Positions 7,166 through 16,200 of a DNA stretch of 64,000 nucleotides are shown one piece after another. A program made the translations under genes and the position numbers. The DNA is from Aquipluma nitroreducens (GTDB lineage: Bacteria; Bacteroidota; Bacteroidia; Bacteroidales; Prolixibacteraceae): NCBI RefSeq assembly GCF_009689585.1, contig NZ_AP018694.1, positions 992,001 through 1,056,000 on the forward strand, given 5' to 3'. Each line of letters opens with the position of its first letter. The stretch's first letter is position 1. The notes below the pieces were generated by a model. That model ran no database searches. It was not told the origin of the DNA and saw only the letters and a list, made by a program, of their open reading frames with translations.

Positions 7166-8215
7166 TTATCTCAATTGAAGATTTGTTAATAAATCGACGT
7201 AAATCTTAAAACCTTCTTCCATCTCAGAAATGAGGATATACTCATCGGCAGTATGCGAGCGGGCACTATCTCCCGGCCCAATTTTCACTGATGGAAATGG
7301 AATTACGGCCTGATCGGAAGTAGTTGGTGAACCATAATAGCTTAGCCCCAAACTTATTCCTCGCTGAACAATCGGATGTGCAACAGGAATTCCTGAAGAG
7401 TTTAGCCTGAACGATCGTGGTACGACATCCGCATCAACGAGCTCTGTTATTATATCACATGCTTTCTGGTTCGAATAAAACTCATTCGTGCGCACATCAA
7501 CTGTAAACGAACACAGATCTGGAACCACATTATGCTGACTTCCAGAATTCAGGATTGTTACTGTCATTTTTACTGCTCCCAGAATATCCGAAACTTTTTC
7601 GAATTTATAATTCCGTATTTTTTCAATATCGGCAATGGCCTTATAAATCGCATTTTCGCCTTCTTCGCGTGCGGCGTGCCCTGACTTTCCATGAGCAGTA
7701 CAATCCAACACCATCAGTCCTTTTTCAGCAATAGCCATTTGCATCTTGGTTGGTTCGCCAACGATGGCCAAATCCAACGTACCCAACTCGCCCAAGATAC
7801 TTTCCAATCCGTTCGTTCCCGATATTTCTTCTTCGGCGGTAGCAGCATAAATTAAATTAAACGGAAGATTTTCCATCGAATTGAAATACATAAAAACAGC
7901 CAAAAGCGTAACCAAAGGGCCGCCGGCATCGTTACTTCCAAGTCCATATAAAATTCCATTCTCGACATCCGGAGAAAAAGGATTACGGGTGTAACCGCTT
8001 GCCGGCTTAACGGTATCGATATGCGAATTGAGTAGAACAACTGGAAGCCCCTCTTTCCAAAACTGATTCCTAACCCAGGTATTATTTACCTTCGAATCGA
8101 ATCTCACCTTCGATTCAGTAAAAAAATTACGAATTATTTGGGCGGCATCTTGTTCATTCCGGCTAAGAGATGAAACTGAAATTAATGATTTGAGCAGATT
8201 TATGTATTTATCCAT
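7166..8215 (-). CDS. argE: M20 family deacylase, ArgE-like (acetyl- or succinyl-citrulline/ornithine deacylase)
   Basis: A 349-residue two-zinc amidohydrolase of the M20 family. Metal and catalytic residues are visible: H65 and D67 (NSHIDTVKP), bridging D96 (GSNDAGG), E128-E129 (AEEEISG), E154 (VGEPT) and H321 (RSHTADEY). Length and the short dimerisation domain fit the ArgE/DapE/LysK group. In Bacteroidota the neighbour-type enzyme acts on N-acyl-citrulline in arginine synthesis; the exact acyl group cannot be told from sequence. No other arginine gene is next to it here. It is convergent with amtB3 and shares the hairpin terminator region. Confidence 0.8.
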   Translation of the reverse strand: MDKYINLLKSLISVSSLSRNEQDAAQIIRNFFTESKVRFDSKVNNTWVRNQFWKEGLPVVLLNSHIDTVKPASGYTRNPFSPDVENGILYGLGSNDAGGPLVTLLAVFMYFNSMENLPFNLIYAATAEEEISGTNGLESILGELGTLDLAIVGEPTKMQMAIAEKGLMVLDCTAHGKSGHAAREEGENAIYKAIADIEKIRNYKFEKVSDILGAVKMTVTILNSGSQHNVVPDLCSFTVDVRTNEFYSNQKACDIITELVDADVVPRSFRLNSSGIPVAHPIVQRGISLGLSYYGSPTTSDQAVIPFPSVKIGPGDSARSHTADEYILISEMEEGFKIYVDLLTNLQLR

Positions 8216-8502
8216 AGATTGAGTCGTTTCTGTGCTTCACAAAAGTCAAAAAAAAAAGTATGTATTCAGTAAAAATTAAAGAAAAACAATGTTTTTTAAT
8301 CCGATTGTAATTCTTCATAAAAACTGTCGTTATAACTATTTGTTCACACCGTAAAGAAATGATTTCACGCTTAAAGAATATAAAAGCACATTAATCTCAA
8401 AGAAAGTGGTGTTTGGCGATTATTCGTTTTGATAAAAAAAGTCAAATCGGTATTTTTACCATCACAAACCTTTACATCAACTAAAACATTCAATTTATTC
8501 AC

Positions 8503-9831
8503 ATGGAGAATCAATTTAAAAAAGGCGTCACAAGACGTCATTTCCTTGGTACTGCCGCCATTGGCGTTGCAGGTGTAGCAATGTTCTCGTCGTTGGCTGC
8601 ATGTAAACAAAAAACAACAGAGAATCCATTGAAGCTCGGATTTATTGGCATGGGGCGTCAATCCATGTTCTTGCTGAGCGGATTTATTTCAATCCCGGGC
8701 ATTCGGGTTGTTGCAGGCTGCGATGTATATGGCGTAAAACGCAAGCGTTTTGAAAAACGGGTAAACAACTTCTATACAAAAGCTAAAATACAAGTTGAAG
8801 TTGCCACTTACGAAAAATTCGAGGATTTATTGGCACGTAAGGATATCGATGCCGTGGTGATTGCTGTCCCTGATCATTCTCATGCCCGCATTGCCATTGC
8901 AGCATGTAAAGCAGGCAAAGATGTGTACCTCGAAAAACCGATGACTTTCACTATTAAAGAAGGCCAGGAATTACGCCGCGTAGTTCGCGAAACGAACCGA
9001 ATACTTGCTATTGGCAGCCAACAACGTTCTGACCCGAATTTCCAACACGCCGTAAAATTGGTACAATCGGGCGCTCTTGGTCAAATCGAGAAAGTGAATG
9101 CTTATGTTGGTGCTCCACCACGGCCATTCGATCTTGCAGTTGAAACTGTGCCAGCCGATCTGAATTGGGACCTCTGGCAGGGATCGCTTCCAAGTCCAGT
9201 TCCATATAACAAAGAATTAGATCCACCTATTACTGTTGATCCGGACAAGGACGAAGAATACTGGGGCGCATGGCGCTGGTATAAAGGAATGGGAGGCGGT
9301 TTCACGACTGACTGGGGCGCTCATATGTTCGACATTGCCCAATGGGGTCTTGGAATGGACAAAAACGGTCCGGTTGAAGCTTCTCCTATCGGCGACGGCA
9401 CTCAATACATGGAATTCAAATATGCCAATGGCGTTGTTATGACTTCGGAACCATTTGATGAAGCAAATACAAAAGGGGTAAAATTCACGGGAAAAGATGG
9501 ATGGATTGAAGTGTCACGCGAGCATTTCAAAGCTTCTGACGACAAATTCCTGCCTCCACCTGCAAAAAAAGAAGAGGCCAACGTTCCATACGAAACCAAG
9601 ATTCCGCACCAGGTTAATTTTATTGAAGCCGTTCGCGAACGCAAAGATCCGGTTGTTCCTGTTGAAATTGGACACAGCAGTTGTACCGTTTGTAATCTGG
9701 GAAACATTGCCTGTGAACTGAAACGTACAGTTAAATGGGATCCAATAAAAGAAGTATTTATTGACGATACCGATGGGGCAGCTACCAAACTCATGCATTA
9801 CGAATACCGCGCTGGCTATACTTTGGTGTAG
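8503..9831 (+). CDS. Gfo/Idh/MocA family oxidoreductase, Tat-exported lipoprotein
   Basis: A 442-residue NAD(P)-dependent oxidoreductase acting on a sugar or cyclitol-like substrate. The N-terminus combines a twin-arginine signal (TRRHFLGTAA, R11-R12) with a lipobox LAAC (Cys34), so the folded, cofactor-loaded enzyme is probably exported and lipid-anchored. The Rossmann fold begins at KLGFIGMGRQ (about 44), and the family EKPM motif is at about residue 147. The C-terminal half carries the Bacteroidota-type domain found in exported Gfo/Idh proteins. The substrate is unknown. It is monocistronic and followed by a terminator into which the IS has inserted. Confidence 0.88.
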   Translation: MENQFKKGVTRRHFLGTAAIGVAGVAMFSSLAACKQKTTENPLKLGFIGMGRQSMFLLSGFISIPGIRVVAGCDVYGVKRKRFEKRVNNFYTKAKIQVEVATYEKFEDLLARKDIDAVVIAVPDHSHARIAIAACKAGKDVYLEKPMTFTIKEGQELRRVVRETNRILAIGSQQRSDPNFQHAVKLVQSGALGQIEKVNAYVGAPPRPFDLAVETVPADLNWDLWQGSLPSPVPYNKELDPPITVDPDKDEEYWGAWRWYKGMGGGFTTDWGAHMFDIAQWGLGMDKNGPVEASPIGDGTQYMEFKYANGVVMTSEPFDEANTKGVKFTGKDGWIEVSREHFKASDDKFLPPPAKKEEANVPYETKIPHQVNFIEAVRERKDPVVPVEIGHSSCTVCNLGNIACELKRTVKWDPIKEVFIDDTDGAATKLMHYEYRAGYTLV

Positions 9832-9857
9832 TAGCTAAAGTGATTTCTTCAAAATAT

Positions 9858-9899
9858 AAAGCAAGCATTTCGGGTAAAACCGGGGTGCTTGCTTTTTTT
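9858..9899 (+). terminator. Intrinsic terminator of the Gfo/Idh gene
   Basis: AAAGCAAGCA pairs with TGCTTGCTTT across a loop containing CGGGTAAAACCGG, followed by seven T. The T run is also the left target duplication of the first IS copy. Confidence 0.85.
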
Positions 9900-9962
9900 G
9901 GCATATTAGTCAAAAATAGTTGGTAAAAAGCTTTGTAAAGCACACCAATATTGATAATACAG

Positions 9963-9994
9963 AAAGTTTGATGAACTTGGTTTCATCAAACTTT
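9963..9994 (+). promoter_or_regulatory. Left-end hairpin of IS copy 1
   Basis: AAAGTTTGATGAA pairs perfectly with TTCATCAAACTTT over 13 bp, loop CTTGGT, followed by TT and then ATGTTTATG. It looks like an anti-read-through terminator or translation block that keeps external transcripts from expressing the transposase. The second IS copy keeps the hairpin while the surrounding bases differ. Confidence 0.7.
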
Positions 9995-10972
9995 TTATGT
10001 TTATGGAAAAATCAAAAAAAACGCTGTTGGGCCTGTGGATATACAGATGTTATTCGATGGGGAAAACAAGGGGGTAAGCAACGATTCAAATGTAAACGAT
10101 GCGGAATTTTTCTAACTGAAAATCGTCCAGAACAGAGAATTCAAAACAGGTTTGTATGGTTCAGAAAGTGGATATTGGAACGTCAGACTTATCAAATTTT
10201 AAGCAGGGACAGCAGCCTATCGCAAGCTACACTTCAACGGACATTTTACCATTTTTTAGAACAAGCGCCATTGGTCAAAATAATCAAGCGAGAGCGTGTT
10301 CATTTACGGATAGATGCCACGTATTTTGCGCAGTTTTGTTTGGTTTGTTATCAAGACGATTTTGATGGCTACACCCAGCTGCATCGCTTTACTGACGGTG
10401 AACGCTATGAGGAAATCAAAGAGGATCTGGCTAACTTGCTCAAACTTGGGATTCAGATCGAAAGCATTACCACCGACGGTCATAAAAGTATCTTAAAAGC
10501 GATAAAAAGGTCAGTTCCAGAAGCTATCGTCCAACGCTGTCTGGTTCATATCCAGCGCATGTGCCTGCTGTGGCTAACACAGTATCCCAAACATCAGGCC
10601 GGACAGGAACTACGCAAACTGGTGCTATTTATCCTTCGAATTAAATCAGAAAATGACCGGATTTACTGGACAAGAGAGTTTCTAAAATGGCATGAAACAC
10701 ACAAAGATTACTTGAATGAAAAAACATACAACACAGAAACCGGAAGATATTGGTACACACATAAACTGCTTCGCCGCTCTTATATAACCATCAAACGGGC
10801 TTTGCCAAACATGTTTCATTACCTATCAAACCCAGATATACCCAAGACTACAAACGGGATAGAAGGATACTTCAGTCATCTTAAAAACCACCTGGATATC
10901 CATCGTGGGTTGACGGTAAAACACCGAATAAACTTCATCAAGTGGTACATTTATTTTGCTAACGCAAAATGA
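9971..10972 (+). CDS. IS256-like transposase with N-terminal zinc ribbon (copy 1)
   Basis: A DDE transposase of about 330 residues. A zinc ribbon (CWAC ... CKRC) near the N-terminus is followed by the MULE/IS256-type catalytic core: first Asp in RIDATYF, second in ITTDGHKS, CLVHIQR between, and the Glu in NGIEGYFSHLK. The frame is open from a TTG at 9920. The ATG at 9971 is used here, but it lies inside the hairpin, and the 5' part has no coding constraint when compared with copy 2. A better-placed ATG (9998) just after the hairpin is in another frame and would need a shift at the A8 run (10014-10021). The catalytic domain appears intact. Confidence 0.88.
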   Translation: MNLVSSNFLCLWKNQKKRCWACGYTDVIRWGKQGGKQRFKCKRCGIFLTENRPEQRIQNRFVWFRKWILERQTYQILSRDSSLSQATLQRTFYHFLEQAPLVKIIKRERVHLRIDATYFAQFCLVCYQDDFDGYTQLHRFTDGERYEEIKEDLANLLKLGIQIESITTDGHKSILKAIKRSVPEAIVQRCLVHIQRMCLLWLTQYPKHQAGQELRKLVLFILRIKSENDRIYWTREFLKWHETHKDYLNEKTYNTETGRYWYTHKLLRRSYITIKRALPNMFHYLSNPDIPKTTNGIEGYFSHLKNHLDIHRGLTVKHRINFIKWYIYFANAK

Positions 10973-10998
10973 GTTTTTTTAAGCCATTGTGGGCATAC

Positions 10999-11047
10999 CA
11001 GTAATAACAGAAAAAGGGCAGCTTGTTGGACTACCCTTGTATTACTG
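10999..11047 (+). other. 3' hairpin of IS copy 1
   Basis: CAGTAATA (10999-11006) pairs with TATTACTG (11040-11047), with an inner imperfect GGGCAG/CTACCC stem. The equivalent in copy 2 (38370-38414) is a 9-bp stem plus GGCAG/CTGCC. It may be the transposase terminator. The following 120 bp up to the right end are conserved between the copies and noncoding. Confidence 0.55.
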
Positions 11048-11320
11048 TTTATGCGTTAACCTTATTGCTGGCAGGTTGATCTCCATCAGAGCCTGCTTCC
11101 TCTTCGGATTAACTGCGTGGAGCTTACTAATTATTTTCCAAAAAATCACAACTATTTTTGACCACATTGCCCTTTTTTTTGTTTCACCACATAGAACACA
11201 TAGAAACCCAAACTTTTTTGCCATGCAAGTCTACCGCAGAATGAGATCAAACAGACAAACACAGAATATTAAATTCTTTGTGCTCTCATGTTCCGAGGTT
11301 GTATAATAAAATTTGAAGCT

Positions 11321-12235
11321 TTAATCCAACACAAAGCGGTAAGTAATTGTGCCGGTTTGATATGCAGGAGCATTGTTATCGACGTTAAATTTGGCCTGAA
11401 GCGCAGCCTTCTTGGCAGCAGAAATCAATTCAGGATCGGCAGTATTCGATCCTCTAACACCAGCTTCGGCCTTTGTTACCTGACCCGATTTATTAACAGT
11501 TACCTGTACAACAACCACACCTTCTTCGTTACCCGGATAACGAGGTTTAGGCAACGACTGCGAGGTACGCCCGTCTAAACTAAAAGAAACTCCATTGCCA
11601 ATTCCACCGCCCGGGCCATACCGTTCAGCATTAGCCGATCCCTGAGGGACACCCTGATTCCCGGTACCATAAGTTATACCCTGACTGGTACTTTTCGAGT
11701 CGGGACTACCCTTTCCACCTCCACCAAATACATTCTTTGCCCGACTGTTAATTTCGCCAATCTTACGTTGTTCGGCTGCGGCTTGTGCCAAACGCTGCTG
11801 TTCCTCCCTTTGCTGACGGAGCTGCTCGGCCTTTTGCAACCTTTCCTCTTCGGCCAGCCGTTGTTTTTCAGGATCAATCACCTTTTCAACAACCTTTTTC
11901 TTAGGTGTTTTAACTGCGACCGTTTTCTCCACATCCTGCGTAACTATCGGGTCATCATCCGCAGCAGAAACCTTTTTTGCCGGAGGTGATGGTAAGACAA
12001 TCTTTTCAGAAGCTGATTCGATTGGTTTTACGGAGGGTTCGCGCTCGCCAGGCGCCGGTTCTTCAAGGCCAAGACCAGTCTCTGAATCGCCAAAATTAAC
12101 CAGAATACCTTCTTCAAAAGGAGGCGTGGCTGGTTTGGTAATGAGAATTCCAAAATACAATAAAAAGATCAGTATCACACCATGAGTTACCAGTGTTCCA
12201 ATCAATCCTGTTCTATGTTCCGAAATGTATTTCAT
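11321..12235 (-). CDS. tonB: TonB-like energy transducer
   Basis: A protein of 304 residues starting at the ATG at 12235 (a TTG three codons upstream is less likely). One membrane helix (about 10-34) is followed by an acidic and Pro-rich segment, a Lys/Glu/Gln-rich coiled coil (about 110-160, EEERLQKAEQLRQQREEQQR), a Gly-rich linker and a C-terminal TonB/TolA fold (about 220-304) with the motif LPKPRYPGNEEGVVVVQVTV and ending YRFVLD. Together with the ExbB upstream it should transmit proton-motive force to outer-membrane receptors. It follows exbB by 129 bp, and no exbD is found between them. Confidence 0.82.
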   Translation of the reverse strand: MKYISEHRTGLIGTLVTHGVILIFLLYFGILITKPATPPFEEGILVNFGDSETGLGLEEPAPGEREPSVKPIESASEKIVLPSPPAKKVSAADDDPIVTQDVEKTVAVKTPKKKVVEKVIDPEKQRLAEEERLQKAEQLRQQREEQQRLAQAAAEQRKIGEINSRAKNVFGGGGKGSPDSKSTSQGITYGTGNQGVPQGSANAERYGPGGGIGNGVSFSLDGRTSQSLPKPRYPGNEEGVVVVQVTVNKSGQVTKAEAGVRGSNTADPELISAAKKAALQAKFNVDNNAPAYQTGTITYRFVLD

Positions 12236-12364
12236 GAAAAACAACTGTATAAATGTATTGGAATACGATGCATTCTCATCCCATAAGTGTCCTTCTTTTT
12301 ATTCTGATCCCATCGGCAGATCCGTTGCATTTTTGTATAATGAATGCACAAATTACTTGTTTAC

Positions 12365-13096
12365 TTATACTTTTAACGATGAGTATTCTGGCTGTTCATT
12401 CAGCATATCCATAAACTCAATGGTAACAGACTTTATGTTGGATATTGCACCTTTAACACTAGCTACCAAAATATTGTAAGCCAGATAAGCAATGAGCCCA
12501 ACAACAAAGCCGGCAACTGTTGTTACCAATGTTTGATACACATTTTGTGTAATCATAGTCAGATCAACTGTATTTCCTGAACTTGCCATTTCATAAAAGG
12601 CTTGAATAATTCCAACAATGGTTCCTAAAATCCCAATCATTGGGGCTGCCCCCACGACAGTAGCCAATATTGGAAGTCGTCTTTCCAATCTGGAAATTTC
12701 ATGATTGCCAACATTTTCAATAGCCGTTGTTACATCGGCCAGCGATCGTCCAATTCTGGAAATACCTTTTTCAATCATCCGTGATGTTGGAGTATTCTCT
12801 TTGCGACACAAATGAAATGCGGAATCAATTTTTCCATCCAGAATATGTTTCCGAAGATTCTTCATCAGCTTTGAGTTAACCCTTCCAGCCCTATAAATAA
12901 CGATGTAACGTTCGAAAAAAATGAAAATGGCCACCAAGGTCAAAACCAGTAATGGTATCATTACGAGACCGCTTTTAAATGCAGTTTGGATCAGTTCTTT
13001 CATCAATCCATCGTGCCGAACAGCGGTTGTGATGGGTTTTGATGCTTCAGCTAAATTAGTGCCAACCTGTAATAAAATTAAATTTAACATATGCAT
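12365..13096 (-). CDS. exbB: MotA/TolQ/ExbB proton channel family protein
   Basis: A 243-residue inner-membrane protein. It has a hydrophobic N-terminus, a first helix at about 42-62, a cytoplasmic domain, and two helices (about 150-172 and 195-218) with the ExbB/TolQ pattern PILATVVGAAPMIGILGTIVGIIQAF and VYQTLVTTVAGFVVGLIAYLAYN. It forms the pentameric stator of a TonB or Tol system, powering the TonB-like protein encoded downstream. The usual partner ExbD/TolR is not between exbB and tonB nor elsewhere in the window. Confidence 0.9.
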   Translation of the reverse strand: MHMLNLILLQVGTNLAEASKPITTAVRHDGLMKELIQTAFKSGLVMIPLLVLTLVAIFIFFERYIVIYRAGRVNSKLMKNLRKHILDGKIDSAFHLCRKENTPTSRMIEKGISRIGRSLADVTTAIENVGNHEISRLERRLPILATVVGAAPMIGILGTIVGIIQAFYEMASSGNTVDLTMITQNVYQTLVTTVAGFVVGLIAYLAYNILVASVKGAISNIKSVTIEFMDMLNEQPEYSSLKV

Positions 13097-13152
13097 TTTG
13101 TTTAAACCTAACTGAATAAAAACGAAGGTTTCTATTCAATTAGTATGTCCTG

Positions 13153-13160
13153 CAAAAATA
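13153..13160 (-). promoter_or_regulatory. Candidate -7 promoter box of exbB
   Basis: TATTTTTG on the minus strand matches the Bacteroidota -7 consensus TAnnTTTG about 57 bp before the exbB start. No clear TTG lies at the -33 position. Confidence 0.4.
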
Positions 13161-13250
13161 CAATTTATTTGAATATAATTTTCCACCCTATCACAGAGCC
13201 ACTAAAAACTTAACAATCAATTCAATACTTAATATAACTCAAAAAGATGA

Positions 13251-16200
13251 TTATTTCGTTTTAGCGCCAACAGGTCTTGAATTCTTCTTTTTGAAGATAC
13301 TTTTCATTTTTTGCCAAAGTTCTTTGAAGTTATTAAAATCTTCACGATACGATAAACCGACTCCCTGAGTATAGGGAGAAGTTTCATAAATCAGATTATT
13401 ATTGGCGTGATTGTATGCCTTCAACTGAAGTTTACCATTATTGGTGAGTTTAACATTAACGTCGGCATCACCAACAAGACCATTGCTATTTGCGCTGGTT
13501 CGTTGCGACGAATTGTTGCCAATGTTTCCATTGATCGAGACCCGATCGTTAAACATCTGAGTGCTCAATGCCAATTCAATTTCATCGTTGGTTATTTGGT
13601 TTCCGGGGCGGTAATTCACACCAACATCAAAATCGTTGCTGATCTTCGACAACCAGTTGCTTAGCTGGTTAGAGAATAATTCGCTGGCAGTTGAGCCGAC
13701 GACGTTGTTATTTGCTCCGGCGTATGATCCCCGAAGGTATTCAGGAGTATAAAATTTACCAAGTACCAACAGAGACAAGATCTGTTTATTCATGTCTTCT
13801 TCGGAACTAATATACTGATTCACATCATCCCTGGTACGGTCATCCGTGGAAGGCAACTCAATATCAAATTTGATTGCTGGATTACTAAGATTTTGAGTAA
13901 GGTTTATTTTACACAATACCGGAATTCGTTGGTTGTAATTGGCATTTATGTCTGTTCCGTTACTGGCAAAAAGATCACTCAATGATGCCTTTAAACGATA
14001 AATTGCATTCAAATTTACAGTAGCCACCTCCGGATCGCCATTCCATTCAATAGTTCCTCCCTGCTGAATCTCGAATTTTTTGTTGATCACATTTTGTAGT
14101 GTAAATAGATAATCACCCTGCTCAACGGTATAGGTGCCAAAAAGCGAAATATTGTAATCATTATCAATTGAAACCTGCAAATTACCAGTACCCTGTGAAC
14201 GAATCACATCGCCGATTTTTGAGTTGTAAATCAATTGAGCTTTTGCTTCAGGAGTTACCTCAACATCTAATTTTATCTGCACATCCGAATTACTTACCGG
14301 AGCTATATACAAAGGGATCTTTGGCTGATACCCGTGAGTTACAAAATTTAAAAAATCATATTGTTGTGCATCTCCTTCATACTCGAGCGAAATATTCATC
14401 TCAGTTCCTTTTTCGGTACGCGCCGCTCCATTAATCAGAACTTGTGCACCTTTACCCGTAATACGTACAATTCCACTACCAAATAATTTTCCATAGAACT
14501 GCTCGTTGATTTGAGGAGTTGTATTGATAGCCAGAATCTTATTCGTTTTGATCGTCATGTCATAGATCATCTTCGAAAAAGTCTGATGTTGTATTGATCC
14601 GGAAAAAACACCCGAATTTCCATAGTCATCTTGAATCTTAATGTCAGGGAAAATGATTTTATCTCCTGAAAATCTAACCGAATCATTTAGGTTGTAGTTG
14701 GCCTGCAAGTCGGAAAGCATCAGTCCGGCATTGGCAGCAAACAAAGCGCCATCGTGCTGAATATGCCCGGAAGGCCCGTGAATCCAAACCTTTCCGGTTG
14801 CATCGCCATGGAAATTGGCAAAACTGCTACCCATTAAAGGTTGCAAAATCAACAATGAGAAATGATCGAAATTGGTATATACCGATAGACTATCTTTTCC
14901 CGGATTATAAATACCGAATGCGTGCAATAAATTTTGCTCCTTCGATTTCACGAGTAAATCAACATCAATTTCCTGAGCATCCCTATCCCACCGGCTTTGA
15001 ATATTTGCATCTCCAATTGGCTGACCAAGCAGGCTCAGATTACCTACCTTCAAATCAGAAAGAAATAAAGCCTTTTGGTAAATATCAAACAGCGAAAGAG
15101 TTCCATCCAGCTCTCCTTTAAGTTCAAGATCTTCACCCGTTAACCGATCCAACGAACGGAGATCGATTTGATTGAAAATAAGGTTAAGTTTGTCGCTTTG
15201 GTTCTTGTTGATCGAACCATCGGCAGTTACAGACTGACCTTTGCTCGAAAGGCGAAGTTTGTTTATTTTAATAAGCGTTGAATCAACAGTGATAAGTGCC
15301 GAATTAATTTGCCAAAGACTGTCGGCCAAATACAGTCGCGTAGGTTTAACCGAAATTTCAACATGCGGCCTGTTCTTTTGGGCGAAAAATTTTGTACTCG
15401 TATTTATTGAGCCGCTGTACGAAACGTCGTCAAAGTTATTCCATGCCAGTTTCGAATCCATTACATCATCTTCAGCTTCGGAAATGAGCGAAAGATTATG
15501 GACCTTAAACTGCTCGCCCAAGTCAAATTCTTCCACTTTATTACGCATATAAAGTTTCGAATCGCCAGTTAGGTTGACGGTAAATTTTCGCAATACAGCC
15601 GTTTGATATTTAATTTCCGGAAATGAAGCATTCACCGTTAGGGTGTTTTTCTCTGAATTGATACTTCCTTCTATTTCACCTGTCTCCATCTTCAACTCAG
15701 GAAGTAAAACCCGAGTAAAGCGGTTGATATCTTTCAAATTAAACCTAAAATCAAAATTATTCGTAGTCGGTTGATCGGGATATTTTAATCCTGAAGAGGG
15801 CAGGTAATTCGTAATAATTTTCAGAACTGAATTGTGCAGATTATGCAATTGGTATTGCCCCCTAATGTCGGCATCCAGAAAATCGGATCGTACTTGCAAA
15901 ACGGGCTCATTCTCATTAAACGTCTTCAAATCAAAATTATCGAACGACAACAAACCGTTTTCATTTTGATAGACTCCCTCCTTAAAATGAATCGATCCGG
16001 CCAGGTTATCGATATTGTTACCTGTGAAGTTGGCATTCATGGCAAACGAAACGGCTGACTGTTTAAACCCGCTGACCAGCTTCAATGCCTTCAGATTTGC
16101 TTTTTCGACCAACATATTAAAATTAAAAACCGGAACAGGAACGTTCAGATCAAACTCCCCGTCAAAATGAAATTTCAGATTGGGATCGTCAGCCACCAAA

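Larger units (their letters stand above)
9900..11171 (+). mobile_element. IS256-like insertion sequence, copy 1 (1272 bp)
   Basis: The ends are imperfect inverted repeats of about 25 bp: GGCATATTAGTCAAAAATAG at the left, and at the right the complement of a sequence beginning GGCAATGTGGTCAAAAATAG. CTTTTTTT flanks both sides (9892-9899 and 11172-11179), an 8-bp target duplication as expected for IS256-type elements, though low in complexity. Inside are a left-end hairpin, one transposase gene and about 200 bp of noncoding tail with a second hairpin. The tail is conserved with the second copy at 37274-38538, but the copies differ at many positions, so they are not a recent duplication. Confidence 0.88.

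Noticed and set aside
8371-8661. Minus-strand 96-codon frame before the Gfo/Idh gene
   Set aside because: Antisense to the real start and lacks any homology.
11042-11224. Minus-strand 60-codon frame (MAKKFGFLC...)
   Set aside because: It crosses the IS boundary; the conserved part is better explained as IS-end DNA.
10989-11306. 105-codon frame in the tail of IS copy 1
   Set aside because: It runs from the IS into flanking DNA and has no counterpart in IS copy 2.
11172-11320. CACATAGAACACATAGAAAC as a REP element
   Set aside because: Resembles a known type of bacterial short repeat, but there is no palindrome or second copy in the window.
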